A DNA stretch of 64,000 nt from Grammothele lineata (GCA_002150815.3 NDFF03000057.1:310001-374000); one strand, 5' to 3'; shown: positions 39,246-51,935, numbered from the stretch's first letter. A program made the numbers and translations. Notes: generated from the sequence alone by a model not told the origin.

Positions 39246-42200
39246 TATGGCACCCAGAGCGAGCGATTACACCATACAGCCCTTCATGAAGACGACTGAC
39301 ATGCCGTCAACGTACTAGAAGGCCCACAATTCACCGGATTTACGACTAGCCTAGTACCAGTGGCGTGCAGCGCTTCCGCTAGTCGAGAGGCCCCCGGTGT
39401 ACTACGAGCTGAATGCCGGAGCACCCAGTGCTAAGAATTCCTCCAGCCTAGCCCCGCGCGCCATCAAGCTAGAACCCACCAATCGACACGACCGTACTGT
39501 ACAGCACTTTCGCGGAGCACGGCGCACGGCGCGCGGGTGCGTCGTGCGCACCACTAGTGCAGCACACAGTGGACGCACCTGGACGCACTTGTACACATCT
39601 AGAAGCTCCAGATTGACTGGGATCCCATAACATCTCGCCATGAGCACGCGCGATCTCCAGGATCCGGATCTGTTGTAGGTCCGCGAGCAGCAGCGCGATA
39701 GGCTGCGCAATATGCCTCCAACGAGCTTTCGAGCTTTCGTAGCTCGCTCGTCCGCTCTGGGCAATGGAGTAGCACGAACCTCGGCGTCGAGGGCTCACGA
39801 AAAGAAGCCACACTTCGGAACTACCGTGCAGGGCGCCGCGTACTGCCTCCTCGACACTTCGAATGCAGCGGCTTCGAGGTTCGGGCATCGCGCACCGTGC
39901 CCCGGAGTTCGGCGCTCGCCTTGACCGCGTCGCGCGCGAGGGACAAGACTCTTGTGATGCGGCGTCAGAGGAGAGGAAGACCAGTCCGTCCAACTGCTTC
40001 CCCCGTCGTCCATCAATTGCAGAAGGGGGCACGGGCTTCTGCTCCGAACGCGCTCGGAGCGAACAACGCGACAGCGCGACAGCCGGGGCGCGAGAGACGC
40101 GATAAGTTGCAGCGAACGCGCCGGCGGCTCTGCCCGATCGACCTGCGATTGCGCCGCAGCGGCAGAGTAATACATACAGATGCGTGCATGCTGATGCTGC
40201 TACGCGCTCTACGGGACGTCGACCGTCCTCCTGATCCACGAGACGCTCGTGACTTGCAGGCCGCGATGGCGCGCGATGGCTGCTGGGGTTCTCGGCGCCA
40301 GCGTACTGGTGATGTCGCGATGCGAGAGCGATAGCGTTGGCGGCGCCTTTACAGCCCCGGAGGAACGGCGCGACTGGGGGTCCGACATGCCAAACGGGGT
40401 GTGTTCGCAGGCAGAGGCTGGCGGGAAGACGCCTGCCCGAAGACGTCATAGACATGGGACGCACCCGCACGCCGGACACGCATGGTGCGCGAAGTGTCAA
40501 CCGAGAGCGTCGTGGGGTTACGGTGGTTGAGGGTGGCGGACCTTCCGCACGGTGCAGGGTCCGACTCAATGGCTCGCGCCCTGGCGCGTCCGAATATTCC
40601 GGGGACGCTGTGGGTCCGGGCCCTGAGAAGCGACAAAAGATCATTGAGTCCAACGGCGCGCGAGAGGGTGCGCGGGGCGCGGGAACAGTGGCCGTTTAAA
40701 GGGCTTGATTTCGGAGCAGTGACCTTGTTAGCAGAAGTCGCAAATGTCAGCGAAATAAAATGGTCTAATATGGCGACTTACGAGACCGGTCGGATGTTCT
40801 GTGGACAAGGAGAAGGCGCGGACGCTAGAGGCGACTTATGGCTCGAAATATCGTGTCGTGGAATATTCTGGTCTGCATCTGGTGAAGGGAAGCTGCTAAA
40901 ATATAGCTCGTATTTTGGTATAGCACATCTACAGCACTGAGCTCCGGGACGCACGTGTTGGGAAGATGAGCTGATTAGAACTACACACGTAAAGAGGTCA
41001 GACAACATGTCGCCGGCGGAGCTATAAGCCCCAGCAATGAGCACTTGATCTTGAAAAAGGGACAGAGTGATATGGGTTAGGTGTTCCACGAGGCAGTTGG
41101 AGAGTGGAGATACGAGACATCGGAAGCGAGCAAGTCTCCGTGATGAGAAATTTGTTGAATTCGTCTTCGTCGAGGGCGAACAACACCCTCTGCTTGTTCA
41201 TAGCAATGGCCATGGAAGGTTATGATGAATATCCTAATGTCGCCTACATTACTAGGGTTCGAGACTGATTCGTTAGAGCACATCTCCTTCAAGCATAGAT
41301 TTACCTAAGATAGAGTATAGGCGGGTATGAATGGCGCTCTCCGTGGTTCGGGGCTGGATTGCGGTTGTGCGGCACGAGTAGTCTCACCGCATGGTTGTAT
41401 CTCTAAGGAGATAGACACTTCGCAGCTGCGAGTTCACGTCAGCACAAGAACGTAACACGAGAGATATTAAGTTTAAATCGACATTCACAAACCCCTCTTG
41501 TAACGGGAACGATTTGGCCGGGGAAATCCACTTCGAGCAAGCTCAGCACTTTGCGCCGGATAGCCTCCCCGCCGGTGCCGCAAGGTCAGAGAAGCACACC
41601 GACGCCGCAATCCATAGTCCGCACCAATGGCTAAGGTTGCTTCCATGATCGTGCCACCGGCTTTCATGTTTCGGATTGACTCTTCCTGCAACCGCACGCA
41701 CAAGCTCAAGTGTTCGGTGATATGTTCATCGCGCTACGCTCGGTGAGCTACCCCGGCAGATACGGCGTCCTGGATATGCCGAACGCAGTACGGCTGTTCG
41801 CGAGCGCCGCGACGTGCGACTGATATATGGAAGGCGTCAGCCATGAGGTTGCGAACAGATACGAAGACGTCACCTGGGAAAGCTGCACCAATTCGATCTA
41901 TTCACTCGCACGAATCTATTACTTCGGCGTTTTCTCTCGTCCGTACAGAGACGCGGTGGAGGAGGCTGTCAAGGATGCAACAGGTGTAGCGAGAGTACAT
42001 ATTAGGACTCAAGCTCTAGGAAGATGTCGAACAACCCCATCCTTTGTGCGGTCGACGAAGGCAGGATCGGTGCAAGCAACCTAACAAACAAACTCTTCGG
42101 ATCGCCGAGCTTGTTAGGCAGCACGTCAAACTCGAGTACCTGAAGGTTCCTCGTACGGCCGCCGACGCGGCCGCCGACGCGACTAGTAATATGAGATGTC

Positions 42201-43461
42201 CGAGACTGACCTGACCGAAGAGGCTGGACGTCCAGGCACTGGAGCGCGGGAATATGCACCTAGATACTATTCACCGCTAGGAAGCAGCGACATTGTAGAT
42301 ACCGCGCGACGGCATGCACGAAACAGAGTGTGGCGGCAAAACTGAAAATGCTGTGGTAAGTGAAAGGTTCAAGCACAAACAGGCTATGTTCATAGCAACT
42401 TACATATGGCATGACGGCAGGAAGAAGATTGTGGTCTTATTACAACACAACGATGGTTAGCTGTCAAGCAAATGCACGAGAAGCTTCACCCGCGCGAAGA
42501 AGGGACCTATCTTGGAAATTCCCTGCCGACCAATGGAATCAAGGTTCGACGGACGTTTAACTTCCAGAGAGAATTTGCATCTTTCACGGCATACATGGGT
42601 CAACTTTACTCACGGGACGGGTCTTCCAAAGCCATTCAGAGCTCTCAGACGCCTAAGGATGTATGGCCGGGAAGGGAAGTTCTACGTGGTGTAATCTGAC
42701 ATCTCCAAGACCCGCGTACGTGATACTGTTCAGTGGTTGGTATGACAGCGGGGAAGTCGCCGTTGGGGTACATGGATACCTTGAAGCCTAAATCCAGCCA
42801 GTGTTAGCCAGCCTGCAGAGTTCGGTAGTGGTGGGACTATCTAGCAGAGGGCGTTCTCCATACATCCCGGGTCGGCCCACTTTTGCTGACTGAGACCGTG
42901 CGAAGGGTTTAAGGGCGCCCGGCGGGCGGACTGGACGACGACGTTACAAGAACCATGAAACGGCAGTGCCACTTTTGTGACTTCGAGGTCCCGTATACAT
43001 GTTGTACGCCTTGAGTATGCTTTACTTCCCCTTAGATCCGACAAACAACATATCTGATTATAGCACATTTCAAAGTACAAACGTAGTAGACACTTACCGC
43101 GCTCAACATCTACGAAATACTCACTTTATGAAGTTCGCCTCTTTGAGTTGTAATTATAGCTTGGCTATAATTTACTTGAGCACACAGCCAATAGCAAAGA
43201 CCTCAATTCTTTGCGAGAAGTCAAAACAGAAACAGTACCAGTCTAGTTCAGCATCTCGAGGTGGTGGTCACAGGAAAGTCGAAACAAAGATGTTTTGCCG
43301 CACGCGTGACTCAGACGCCCTGCGCGCTCCGCTCACGTGGCTGGTCGTCCCCGCATAGATGAGCGCTGCTGTGGTGGGCGGCGACGGGGTGCTCTTCGCC
43401 TCGAACATCGATATCCACCCAGACCTCTTTCCCTTGCACCTCCCTTGTTTGCAGTCAACCG

Positions 43462-44967
43462 ATGCCTCCAACCACGCGTTCCTCTAGTATCGACGCTCGA
43501 AAGAAACTCAGATCCACGGGAAGCGTCGCCGTTCAGTCGCTTCCTATACGCCGACTAGCTCCCCGCACAAAGAGCACTTCGAGGACGACGACGTCGAGAG
43601 GTATGTCAGTCGCGCACATGGTCGGTTACTTGTGAGCTCTGACAAGTGAAATGGGCACTCAAGCGCATCAAGTACAGCAAGAACCCTCTACATCTACTCC
43701 ACCAGCCAGGTCTACTCGCCAAACTGCGCCCCTGCCGCAGCATAGACGTTCGGCTCGCACTCCATCTACAACCATAACAGCTGGTGAATCTTCGCAGTCG
43801 CCCCTGCCCTCTCAAACTATTCCGCGGCCGCGGCGTGCCACCTCTGTCGCTCTTTCTGCGCCTCAACCTCGGCCCGGCTCGAAAGCTTCTCGTGCAACGC
43901 CTCGCGCTGTAAACCGGACCTCGAGCAAACGGAAGGTCGAGGAGACGGCTGAGGAGAATGAAGCTATGTCAGCGTCTAAGCGAGGGAAGAAGCAAACGGA
44001 TAGCCTGGACCCAACCGTCGCAGCAAATCTTGCGAAGGCTCAAAAGGCTTTGTATCGCGAGCAACAAACCCAGAAGAAGCTGCGGGAGGAGATGGAAAGG
44101 ACGAAGAGAAAGGACAAGGAGCTCCGTGATAAATTGAAGCACTTAGAGAGCGAAAAGAAGTCCGCTATCGCGAAGCTTGCGGAGGCGGAGAAGCGCTTGA
44201 AGGATGTTATAGAGAAGGCGAAGGTACCGCCGAAAGGTGTAGGATCGACGCCGAGTGTGCAATGGGTTCTCAACCAGCTCGAGGATCAGTACATGTGCTC
44301 ATTGTACGTTGCCTTCTATACCCTGTGGTCTCCTGTGCTCATCTAGTCTCTTCTGTCGAAGATGCTACGAAGTCATGTAAGTATGCTTACCACTAGTTCT
44401 ATAACCCTCTGCCCTAACCAACGCGATAATCTGCAGGGCTTCTCCATGCGTACTCAACCACGGGCGGTGTGGGCACACCTTCTGCTCGCTATGTGCTCTT
44501 AAGTGGTGCTTCGCTGCTGTCCACGCTCAGTGTGGATACTGGCATGACCCACTCGAATGTCCCCTCTGCCGCGCAGAACTTCCCTACACTCCCGACACGG
44601 TGCCTCGTGCCATGTGCACGTTCCCATTCGTCGTCAACCGTCTTGCGGACACCGCCATTAAAGGTTTCCTCGATGCTCTGAAGGATGCTGCGAAGATACA
44701 TGGTGGAAGCTCGAAGGCTAGCGCGGGCTGTGGGAGTGGTAATACAGACGACCGGGTCCTGGCGTGGGGTGAGAATGGCAATGCAAGAACTGAGTGGGAA
44801 GTTCGTGAAAGGTGCGTATTCCTTTATTCCCCAGAATAAGCTGTTCGTCTCAGAACTGACGAATGACCAGACGCGGAAGGTCAGAAATGGCCTTGCTCGC
44901 GAACAACTGGGGCACTTACGACGCCGACGACTTCATCGCGATCAAAGCGCGTTTAGAGCAAGCTTAA
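43462..44967 (+). CDS. Coiled-coil RING-finger protein, probable E3 ubiquitin ligase
   Basis: Five exons give 418 aa: 43462-43600, 43673-44303, 44362-44376, 44437-44811, 44871-44967. The N-terminal ~165 residues are basic and low-complexity with Ser/Thr/Pro/Arg. A strongly predicted coiled coil follows at about 166-230 (repeated Lys/Glu/Leu heptads). A RING-type domain spans about 255-315: CSLC, then SPCVLNHGRCGHTFCSLCAL, then ECPLCRAELPY. The second Cys of the first pair is encoded by a 15-nt microexon, and skipping the two flanking introns differently breaks the zinc cluster. The C-terminus ends in an acidic and hydrophobic stretch (LANNWGTYDADDFIAIKARL). A later start at 43651 would lie inside my first intron. 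The layout suggests an E3 ligase that dimerises through its coiled coil; the substrate is unknown. Confidence 0.82.
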
Positions 44968-47854
44968 AATCTGCTCTGGCTAGAGTCACCACACCGTTCC
45001 TGTGCGCAACCATTTTGAACGATCATCCTTCGTACTCTATTTCTCCCTAATTGTCGTCGCATCCTTGTCATCATCGCTTTCGATTCGCTCTCATCTCCCT
45101 CATCGCCCGTGGAACCTCTGCATTTCTTGTCAATTCCATAGACAGTATGTCCCTACAAACGTCCGCCTTGGAGTCTCGCCCCAGCTGTATGATTATGTCC
45201 TCATCCGTCATCATGTAAACTCGCTACTAGCGCGTGGGAACAACTTGAATATCTACCGCTTCACACACGCACCTCTAAGCCCTCAGGCCCGGTCAAAATC
45301 GGTCCGATCTACTTGGATCCAGAGTGATCCAAACCGATCTACAGGGACGTGCAGCGATTCGGAACACCGTTTGGCGTCTAATTTGACAGCCACTTTCGTA
45401 GAACTTCGTAAACGTCAACGAAGATTTGTGAAACTGTGTCCTTGTAGCATGAAACTTTCAGTAATATATTCCTGTTTCTATAAGTTCTGTTGTGTCTTTT
45501 TGCATTTGCTAGAGCGCAATCAGTTTGACACGAGACTCGAATACACAGACGCCCGGCGCGCAACTTGTGATGTCATAGCGTTCACCCGCTTGACTTTGAC
45601 CTGCACGACACTGAATTGCGTCGACTCTCCCTCTTCCGGACCGCCATCATTCTAACCATTGTCCCTCTGCCCTCCTGCCACCCTCCGCTTCCCCCTCACG
45701 TCTGTCGCCCACGGAGATATCTGGTGGCGCGCAGTATGGAGACCTATTTTACATGTGGTGGGAGGCTGTCGGACCCGGTATGGCATTCTGCTCCCCATAT
45801 GTGCGTACTGCCTGGTAGTTGCTGATTATATGCGCTCGAAGGATCCTTTATTTGCAAGTGGCTTCCTCGAATGGTGGGTTCCAGTTCCATTACGCCTTCT
45901 CAGTCGATTGCACGCCTATCAACTTCGCAGACCTGGTACTCCCCCAGCCTCACTAATGAGAGGGTGGCGCCGCATCACACCGGAGGCTGAGAGGGAAGGA
46001 TACAGGAAAAATGCATACATTTCGAGGTACGTAATACTACATCCATTGTTATCGAAAGGTGGAACACCTATGTGCTCCAGAGGGAGTGCGTAGGAAGGGG
46101 TACGAGGTACGTATACAGCGTAGTTGAGAGCCTCAGGTGGACACGGAGATCGGGGTGGGCATGCGGGCACGTTGAGCTGTGAGAACAAGATGTCGGGAGC
46201 AAGGTGAGTACGCGAAGGGGATATAAGAGCTCCGTCGCGCGTAGCGGTGGTGAGCGAGGGACTGGTGCAATGCAGGGCGCGCGAGGGCGCGGCAGCGGAA
46301 CCGACGGGCGCGAGGATGCGGGGCGCGGGGACGGGGCGAAGACGCGGGGCGTGCGGAGGGCGCGGAGGGCGCGAGGGGCGGGTACGTTGGGACCAGGGGC
46401 GCGGGGGGCGCGGGGCGCGGAGGACGCGGGGGACGCGGGGGACGCGGGCGGCACCGCGCGGGGCGCGAGGGCGCGAGGGGCGGGCGCGAGGGGCGGGTAC
46501 GTTGGGCTGGGAGCGCGGGAGGGGCGGAGGACGCGGGGTGCGGGAGGGGCGGGCGCGGGGGGGCGAGGGCGCGACGACGCACCAGATGTACTACCATATG
46601 CGGGAAATCGAAACATTGATCGTTCCGAATCGCGCGAGGTCGAATGGGATCCCCTCGGATCTCTCTGGGTAGGTTTAAAAAGATTCATTCCACTGGCAAA
46701 GCGATCTAAACAATCACGGGCGATATACACGGATTCCTGTCATGTATATCTCTCTAGATCGAGGGCAATCGGGCCGATTCTGACCGGGCCTCAGGCCTCA
46801 GCCCTCTTTCCCCACTCAAATTCATGTTCGCGACTCGAACAGGGACGGTCCTGTCTGCAGCTGTTTGAAGGCAAGGCACTCTGCCCAAACTCAGCGATCA
46901 TTATCACCGCCCCGCGAACGCAGCGCGCTCGATCGGTCGGACCTTGCAGCGCGTTTCCCGCGAACGCTGGTTGCGCGGAACCGTCATACCATAGATCGCA
47001 GCGTGCAAGGCTCCAAGGCCTCGCTGGGCCCACCTCCTTCGAGAAACCGGACCCTGCGCATCGGGATCGGGTTCAGGTTCAGGGTCGGGTGCCCGGCGCG
47101 GGTTCCGGGCTCGTGTAGTACGGGATGGCGGAAGGGTGCGCCCAGCGCTGGTCCCCACCGACATCGGACGCGGCGTCAGGCGGGGGAGACGTACACGTAC
47201 CTGTATCGACGCGGTATCGAGGGCTGCAGACGTTCTGACCACGCCGAGCCTCGCGGAGGATGAGGGTTCAGAGGCCTGTCGCCATGCTGCCTCGTGCTCT
47301 GCTTACATCCCCCGCGATGACGCCCCGAACGCGGTCCCAATTCATCCTGTCATGAGATATGCTGTAGCTGTTCAGAGATAACAATGCCCCGAGCTGTCGG
47401 AAGTCGCGTCGGACGCCGATTGCGGCGCATGCGGACAAACACAATTCCACGAAGGGGAGGTGCGCACCACATACGGCCCCCGCACTCGATCACGCAATCT
47501 TGTGGAGAAAATCCAAGAAATATATTCATATCGCCGAACGTCGCTCGGCGCGGCCCAGAGCTCGCCCGCAACGTTCGAACTGAATAATGACATGGTTCAT
47601 AACTTGTCACGACGGCCGACCGCCCGTCGCATGGGGGGAAGGTCACAAGGGAGGCTGCGCAAAGTGGACGCCATACAATACGATTCAGTGTGGCGCGTCA
47701 TCGAGAAGCGCTGATGACGGGGTGCGGGGTCAGGAGGGGGGCGGATGGCGGCGGGCTATGAGGGATCCGTTGCGACGCGGGGGTCTGGGCCAGCCTCAAA
47801 TGCACGTCTGAAGCTGCGAGGCCCTCTCTTCTCCCCTGTCCAAGAGCGGCAGGC
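44968..47854. other. Intergenic region with G-rich minisatellite, no gene seen
   Basis: After the RING gene stop codon I see no supportable gene. Frames of 144-304 codons between 45.0 and 47.1 kb lack motifs and either cross the minisatellite or are hydrophobic noise. The stretch probably contains the 3' untranslated region of the RING gene at its left end and that of ARP8 at its right end. Confidence 0.5.
46270..46580 (+). repeat. G-rich degenerate minisatellite
   Basis: About 310 bp of irregular units built on GCGCGGGG, GGACGCGG and GCGAGGGGCGGG. The longer unit ending GCGGGTACGTTGGG occurs twice, near 46379 and 46488. Several runs of three to six G make quadruplex formation on the plus strand plausible. 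Open frames on both strands through it (304 codons plus, 220 codons minus) follow from the repeat composition and are not considered genes. Confidence 0.7.
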
Positions 47855-50800
47855 TCAAAGGTAAAAGCAGCGTTCTTTAAGGGCACGTATCCCAAAGATC
47901 TCCTGTGGGGCGAGGCGGTGGGCAGCATCAGCACACGTGTAAACCACAATGCGCGCAGACAGGAACGAAGATGAAGGAAGGAGGCGGCGCCGGGAGCATG
48001 TGTGGAAGTGCAGCGGTCATTTAGGCTTGACGCCAGGATGTCGAATAGACCCCCGGACACATCGCGCGGCCCCGAAGGATACAGTGTGGGACAATGGGAA
48101 TAACGAGGCTCATAGGGTATACGCAGTAGCATGAGCGCACAGAATAGGCGGCGTTTGCATGATGCTCGCCATTGAGAAGAGAAGGCGGGATCGGGGGCAG
48201 GGAAGAGTCGGCCGCACGGTTCGAAGGCGCATCGGGCGGGACAGAGGACAGAAGAAACAGCAGAAGAAAGGAACATGACAGGGAACAGAAGGGATTCGGG
48301 GGGAGGAAGGAGGGGGCAGGGTCCAAGATGAAAGCGGCGGCAATGCCAGGCACTCACCCAATCCGCGCCTGTAACCCACAGGTCCGCGACGCCTTCCATC
48401 TTCCCCAGGACAGCAGCACCCTTCCACGCGAGTACGCGCGGGTCGACTTCCTTCGGCGGCGGAATGATCTGCACCTTCTCCATGTTTGGTACGAGCGGTG
48501 TCGCGATCGCTTGGAGTCTATGCCCGCGTAAAGGCAGCGACAGCGTCAAGCGGTGTCCCACAGTCATAAACGTTCAGTGACGTGAGTAAAGCGGAATATA
48601 AGGCACGCCGCGCGCCACGAGCATAGGAAAAGATACATCAGCGGGCGTCCGCGAGTAAAACGAGGGTGGTCCGGATCCGTACCTGCTCTCGAGTGCGTGC
48701 GACATGCCGGGAACGAGCGCCGTCCCGCCGATGACGAGGACCGCCTGGAGGTACTTCCTAATCTTCTCGTCTCCGCCGGCCGCACGAGCGCTGTTGAAGA
48801 TCGCCACATCGAGGGGGAGTTTGCTCGCCTCAAAGCTCACGTCGATATTGAAGGCCCCGTATGTGAGCGGGACCGGAGCCGCAAGCGTTGGTGCCACCTG
48901 CGTCGCTGCGGTTGAGGCGGCGGGCTTACTGTCCAGTTCGTCGACGTCGATGACTTCGACGGGCAGTGCCTTCGCGGGAGTCTTCTCACTGTCCGCTTCC
49001 TTGTCTCTGCCTTTCTCCAGTGTGTCTTCGGCGTCTTCGTCCTTCACCTTAGCGTCGTTATCACCATCCGTTTTCTCAGAGTCTACCTCGCCTTTTTCTC
49101 CCTTTCCGTCCTTGGTTGCCTTTTCTGAGGATGAAGTCCCGTCGGCCATCTCAACATCTTCATCTTTGGGATCTTTAGAGCCATCGGCGGACTCTTCAGG
49201 CGTTGGCGTTACAGGAGCTGTTTCCGACGCTGTTGGCGCCGTCTTCATTTGACTAAACGGAAGCCGAAGGAAGCAGCACTCACCACTACCTCCCGGCTGA
49301 GGAGTAACTGCAAGCGATTGTCCTTCTCCTGCTGGGGTTTGAGCTACAGGCGTGGCCAGCGGCGGAGGCTCAAGGGTCACAGGAGGCGCTAAGACGGGGA
49401 ACAGATGCTGGGTGGAAATCATCATTGCTTGTGTCTGCAGAGCGAGGCATAAACCATGTCAGCAGGAGTTCAAGTGTTTCAAAGTGACAACACGGACGTA
49501 TCGCTCGGCGAATTTGTCTGTGCTTTGTTCGACCATCTCCTCCGCCATGTCCGGTGCCCGCATGAGGAAGCGCATACCCGCCCTCTTTTGCTCGAATTCA
49601 ATTACGCGAGGTTCAAAAACGCACTGAAAGAGGAAGTGAGAATGTGATCATGCATGGCCCCATGTAACGTACCATTGGCGCAAGGATAATCTCATCGTAT
49701 GCGCGAAGACCATACTTCTCAGTAGCCTTCCCCGGACGCCGTACCGAGAAATCGTACAGGTTCAGTGCGACATCACCCTGTGAATGACTTCAGTCAACAA
49801 AACACACATCTTGCATGCTGCACAACAAACCTCTGCCAGTGTGCACAGTCGCGACTTGAGATCCTCCATCACTTTCCAGTCGTAAGACCTCGCGAGGTTG
49901 ATGTCGCGATAGGGGAATCCGACCTTCTCCAGGAGAACGTAGAGAAACTCAGTGATGTCGTTCCCACCCATACTCAGCACCATTCTACACCAACTTGTGA
50001 GTTTCGGTCGGAGTCTGCATCGGAAATATATTCACCTTGTATCAGCAATAACAAGTCCATCGTCGACACAGGCAATGCTCGTTTTGACCGCGCCCATGTC
50101 AACTACGCAAGCGTTGGAGATGCCTGCCCCGTACGTCGCCGCTAACGATTCCTGGTCAGAAGTAAGTTAGACTACAGACAGACAGTACAGGGAAGTTCAG
50201 TACTTGCTGAGCACACATTTGTTTGAAACCCATGGTGACCAGCAGCAACCTCGACAAAGCCTCGACGTAAAGCCTATCATAATAATCCGGGATAACTAGA
50301 ACGACGGAGTACTCCTACATTGTGATCCCCTTTGTCAGCACTGTTCACCAAACCTGACGTGTCATCACACCTTGTATGAGCTGGGTTCGACGCCTCGTTC
50401 TTTGAGAGCTTCACGAAATATTGCTTCAAGGTCACTCATGATGAGCTGATTCGACGGGTAATCGCGTGTATTGAAGTTTCCGCCGTGGATCGGCCATCTT
50501 ACAACGTAGCCCATACTCTCAGGATCAGCGAGGTGCAATGCTTTGTCGCCAACAAGGTAAGATTCCTCCGTGGATGATATCCAATCGACATGATATGGGT
50601 CGTTCACCTCGGGAATGATCTCCGGCTTAAATTGCTCGTTGAATGTGGCGGCGATTGCGGCTGCATTCGTCGTAACGCGGAGTTTATAGAAACGCATACG
50701 ATCCCGCAATGAGACTGTGATAGCGGCCACCTTTGCGTCGAACTACCACTAGAGCGTGAACGGAAGGCAATCATTAGAAATTGGAGACACATACAGGGTC

Positions 50801-51352
50801 GTCTGAGGCTACGTTTACACCGTATTCGTCTCCACTGGGAGCCGTCGTCGAAGGAGTAGACCGCCGTCTATCTTCTCGCGGGCGAGAGATACCTTCAACA
50901 TAAGTCTGCCGAGGGCATGGCGGGGAGTGCTTTCGTGCAATGACGTTTGGGATGACTAGGGGAGAGACGTCGGACGCGCGCCCAATTCGAAGAAAGCGCG
51001 ACCCAGGGTGTATCACAACGACTTTAGCACCCCGTCGAGTCTAAATGGCGCGCATGAGCGAGACACATAACAGTGGTGAGGGCGACATACTTCTGTCGGA
51101 GTGGCCTGCCCCGCATCCTCCAGCACATTCCTCGATCGGTGCGCCCGCGCGGCATTGCGCGACCAGAGCGTTTGTGTATCGGACTTGAGATACGTTGACC
51201 CTACGTGTTTCGGGTTTGGACTGCCGACAATATATGAACAAAATCGTCAAGGTGAGAGAACCTTGTGAACAAACGCACGCGAGAGGGACATGGAAGGACG
51301 TGTAGCGGAGGGCGGACTCGTCGCGTTTGGCATTAGGAATACCGCGGGGCAT
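47855..51352 (-). CDS. ARP8: Actin-related protein 8, INO80 chromatin remodeller subunit
   Basis: Nuclear actin-like subunit that helps INO80 engage nucleosomes and linker DNA. Twelve exons join in phase to 797 aa: 51352-51279, 51220-51091, 51040-50795, 50742-50371, 50314-50204, 50151-50036, 49984-49831, 49777-49673, 49623-49498, 49434-48683, 48517-48358, 47902-47855. Actin-fold motifs in order: VVVIHPGSRFLRIGRASDV (strand one), KVAAITVSLRDRMRFYKLRV, YSVVLVIPDYYDRLYVEAL, SNACVVDMGAVKTSIACVDD, MVLSMGGNDITEFLYVLL, MMISTQHLFPVLAPP, LVIGGTALVPGMSHALESR, VDPRVLAWKGAAVLGKM, and the ARP8-type end FGIRALKERCFYL. An acidic Glu/Asp/Lys/Ser insertion of about 100 residues lies in exon 10, as in other ARP8 proteins. 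A further in-frame intron is likely at 49218-49283, which would give 775 aa. The last intron is 455 nt, very long for this locus. Confidence 0.94.
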
Positions 51353-51935
51353 GTTGAAGATAAGAAGATGAGAATTCGTAGAGAGGTGCGGGGCGGGAGA
51401 GTCGTGGGCAAGGCGCCATCTCTCTGCTACCGGTGACTTGAGCGATTCAGTCAAGCTCAAGCCACCGACGCGCAAGGCGTTCGGTCACGTTCTGCACGCT
51501 CAAGCTGCAGGGTATAGTTTGGCTAAGGCATAACTTCTCAACGGCCTGGTGGTCTAGTAGTATGATTCCTTCTTAGGGCATTTAGCAATTTGGAGGAGGT
51601 CCCGGGTTCAATTCCCGGCCAGGCCCTTTTTGGTTTTCTCAATTGCCAGTCGCCCACGTGGACTTTGCGCGGACTGCGGATCCTACCTTGAGGCGCTATC
51701 ATCTCCAATCATCCTCAATCTAGTGGAATCTCTCCACGACCACAATGACTACCATCTCAAATGCAAGATCTTTTCACATCGTTCCTACCCAAAGAGGCCT
51801 CGAGGACCCGTGGTTCGCCACTTCAACTTCAACTTCAACTTCTCACACTTCTCGAACTCGAACCAAACCGAGCTTTTAATACTCTCCGTGTGTATAAGTT
51901 GACCCCGTCATTCTCTAGAGTCCCCTTCAGCTGCC
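51353..51935. promoter_or_regulatory. Divergent ARP8/RdRP upstream region enclosing a tRNA gene
   Basis: 583 bp separate the ARP8 start codon (minus) from the RdRP start codon (plus). The tRNA-Pro gene at 51543-51626 sits inside, leaving 190 bp on the ARP8 side and 309 bp on the RdRP side. No TATA-like element stands out. A short tandem of CTTCAACTTCAACTTCAACT lies at 51823-51842, before the RdRP start. A pol III gene placed between two pol II promoters could act as a boundary; this is inference. Confidence 0.5.
51543..51626 (+). tRNA. tRNA-Pro(AGG) with 12-nt intron, second copy
   Basis: Acceptor stem GGCCTGG/CCAGGCC, anticodon loop TTAGGG (anticodon AGG), T arm GGTTCAATTCC and a directly following T5 terminator. 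The 12-nt intron reads catttagcaatt, differing at two positions from the copy at 11831-11914, while the mature sequence is the same. The two genes lie about 39.6 kb apart in opposite orientation. Confidence 0.95.

Larger units (their letters stand above)
28437..43461. other. 15-kb gene-poor interval
   Basis: No well-supported gene. From about 28.6 to 29.55 kb and again from 30.5 to 31.1 kb the plus strand is C- and C/T-rich, including a T/C tract at 30724-30755; these two stretches flank the inverted-repeat element at 29556-30503. The longest frames (503 codons at 28142-29653, 374 codons at 32421-33545) are biased toward Pro, Ser, Arg and Ala and show no family motif. A 10-bp hairpin lies at 35046-35086. 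A possible two-exon coding fragment is listed at 38998-39245. Between 40.7 and 43.3 kb the DNA is less GC-rich, and short frames there may be relics of a decayed gene, but none could be assembled. Confidence 0.5.

Noticed and set aside
41022..41292. Minus-strand patch with DIRIFIITFHGHCYEQ and, in another frame, FALDEDEFNKFLITE, loosely recalling caspase-like folds
   Set aside because: The two parts are in different frames, no catalytic Cys segment was found and no splice model joins them.
46068..47118. Long frames on both strands (220 codons minus, 304 codons plus)
   Set aside because: They cross the G-rich minisatellite, which lacks stop codons in several frames by composition.
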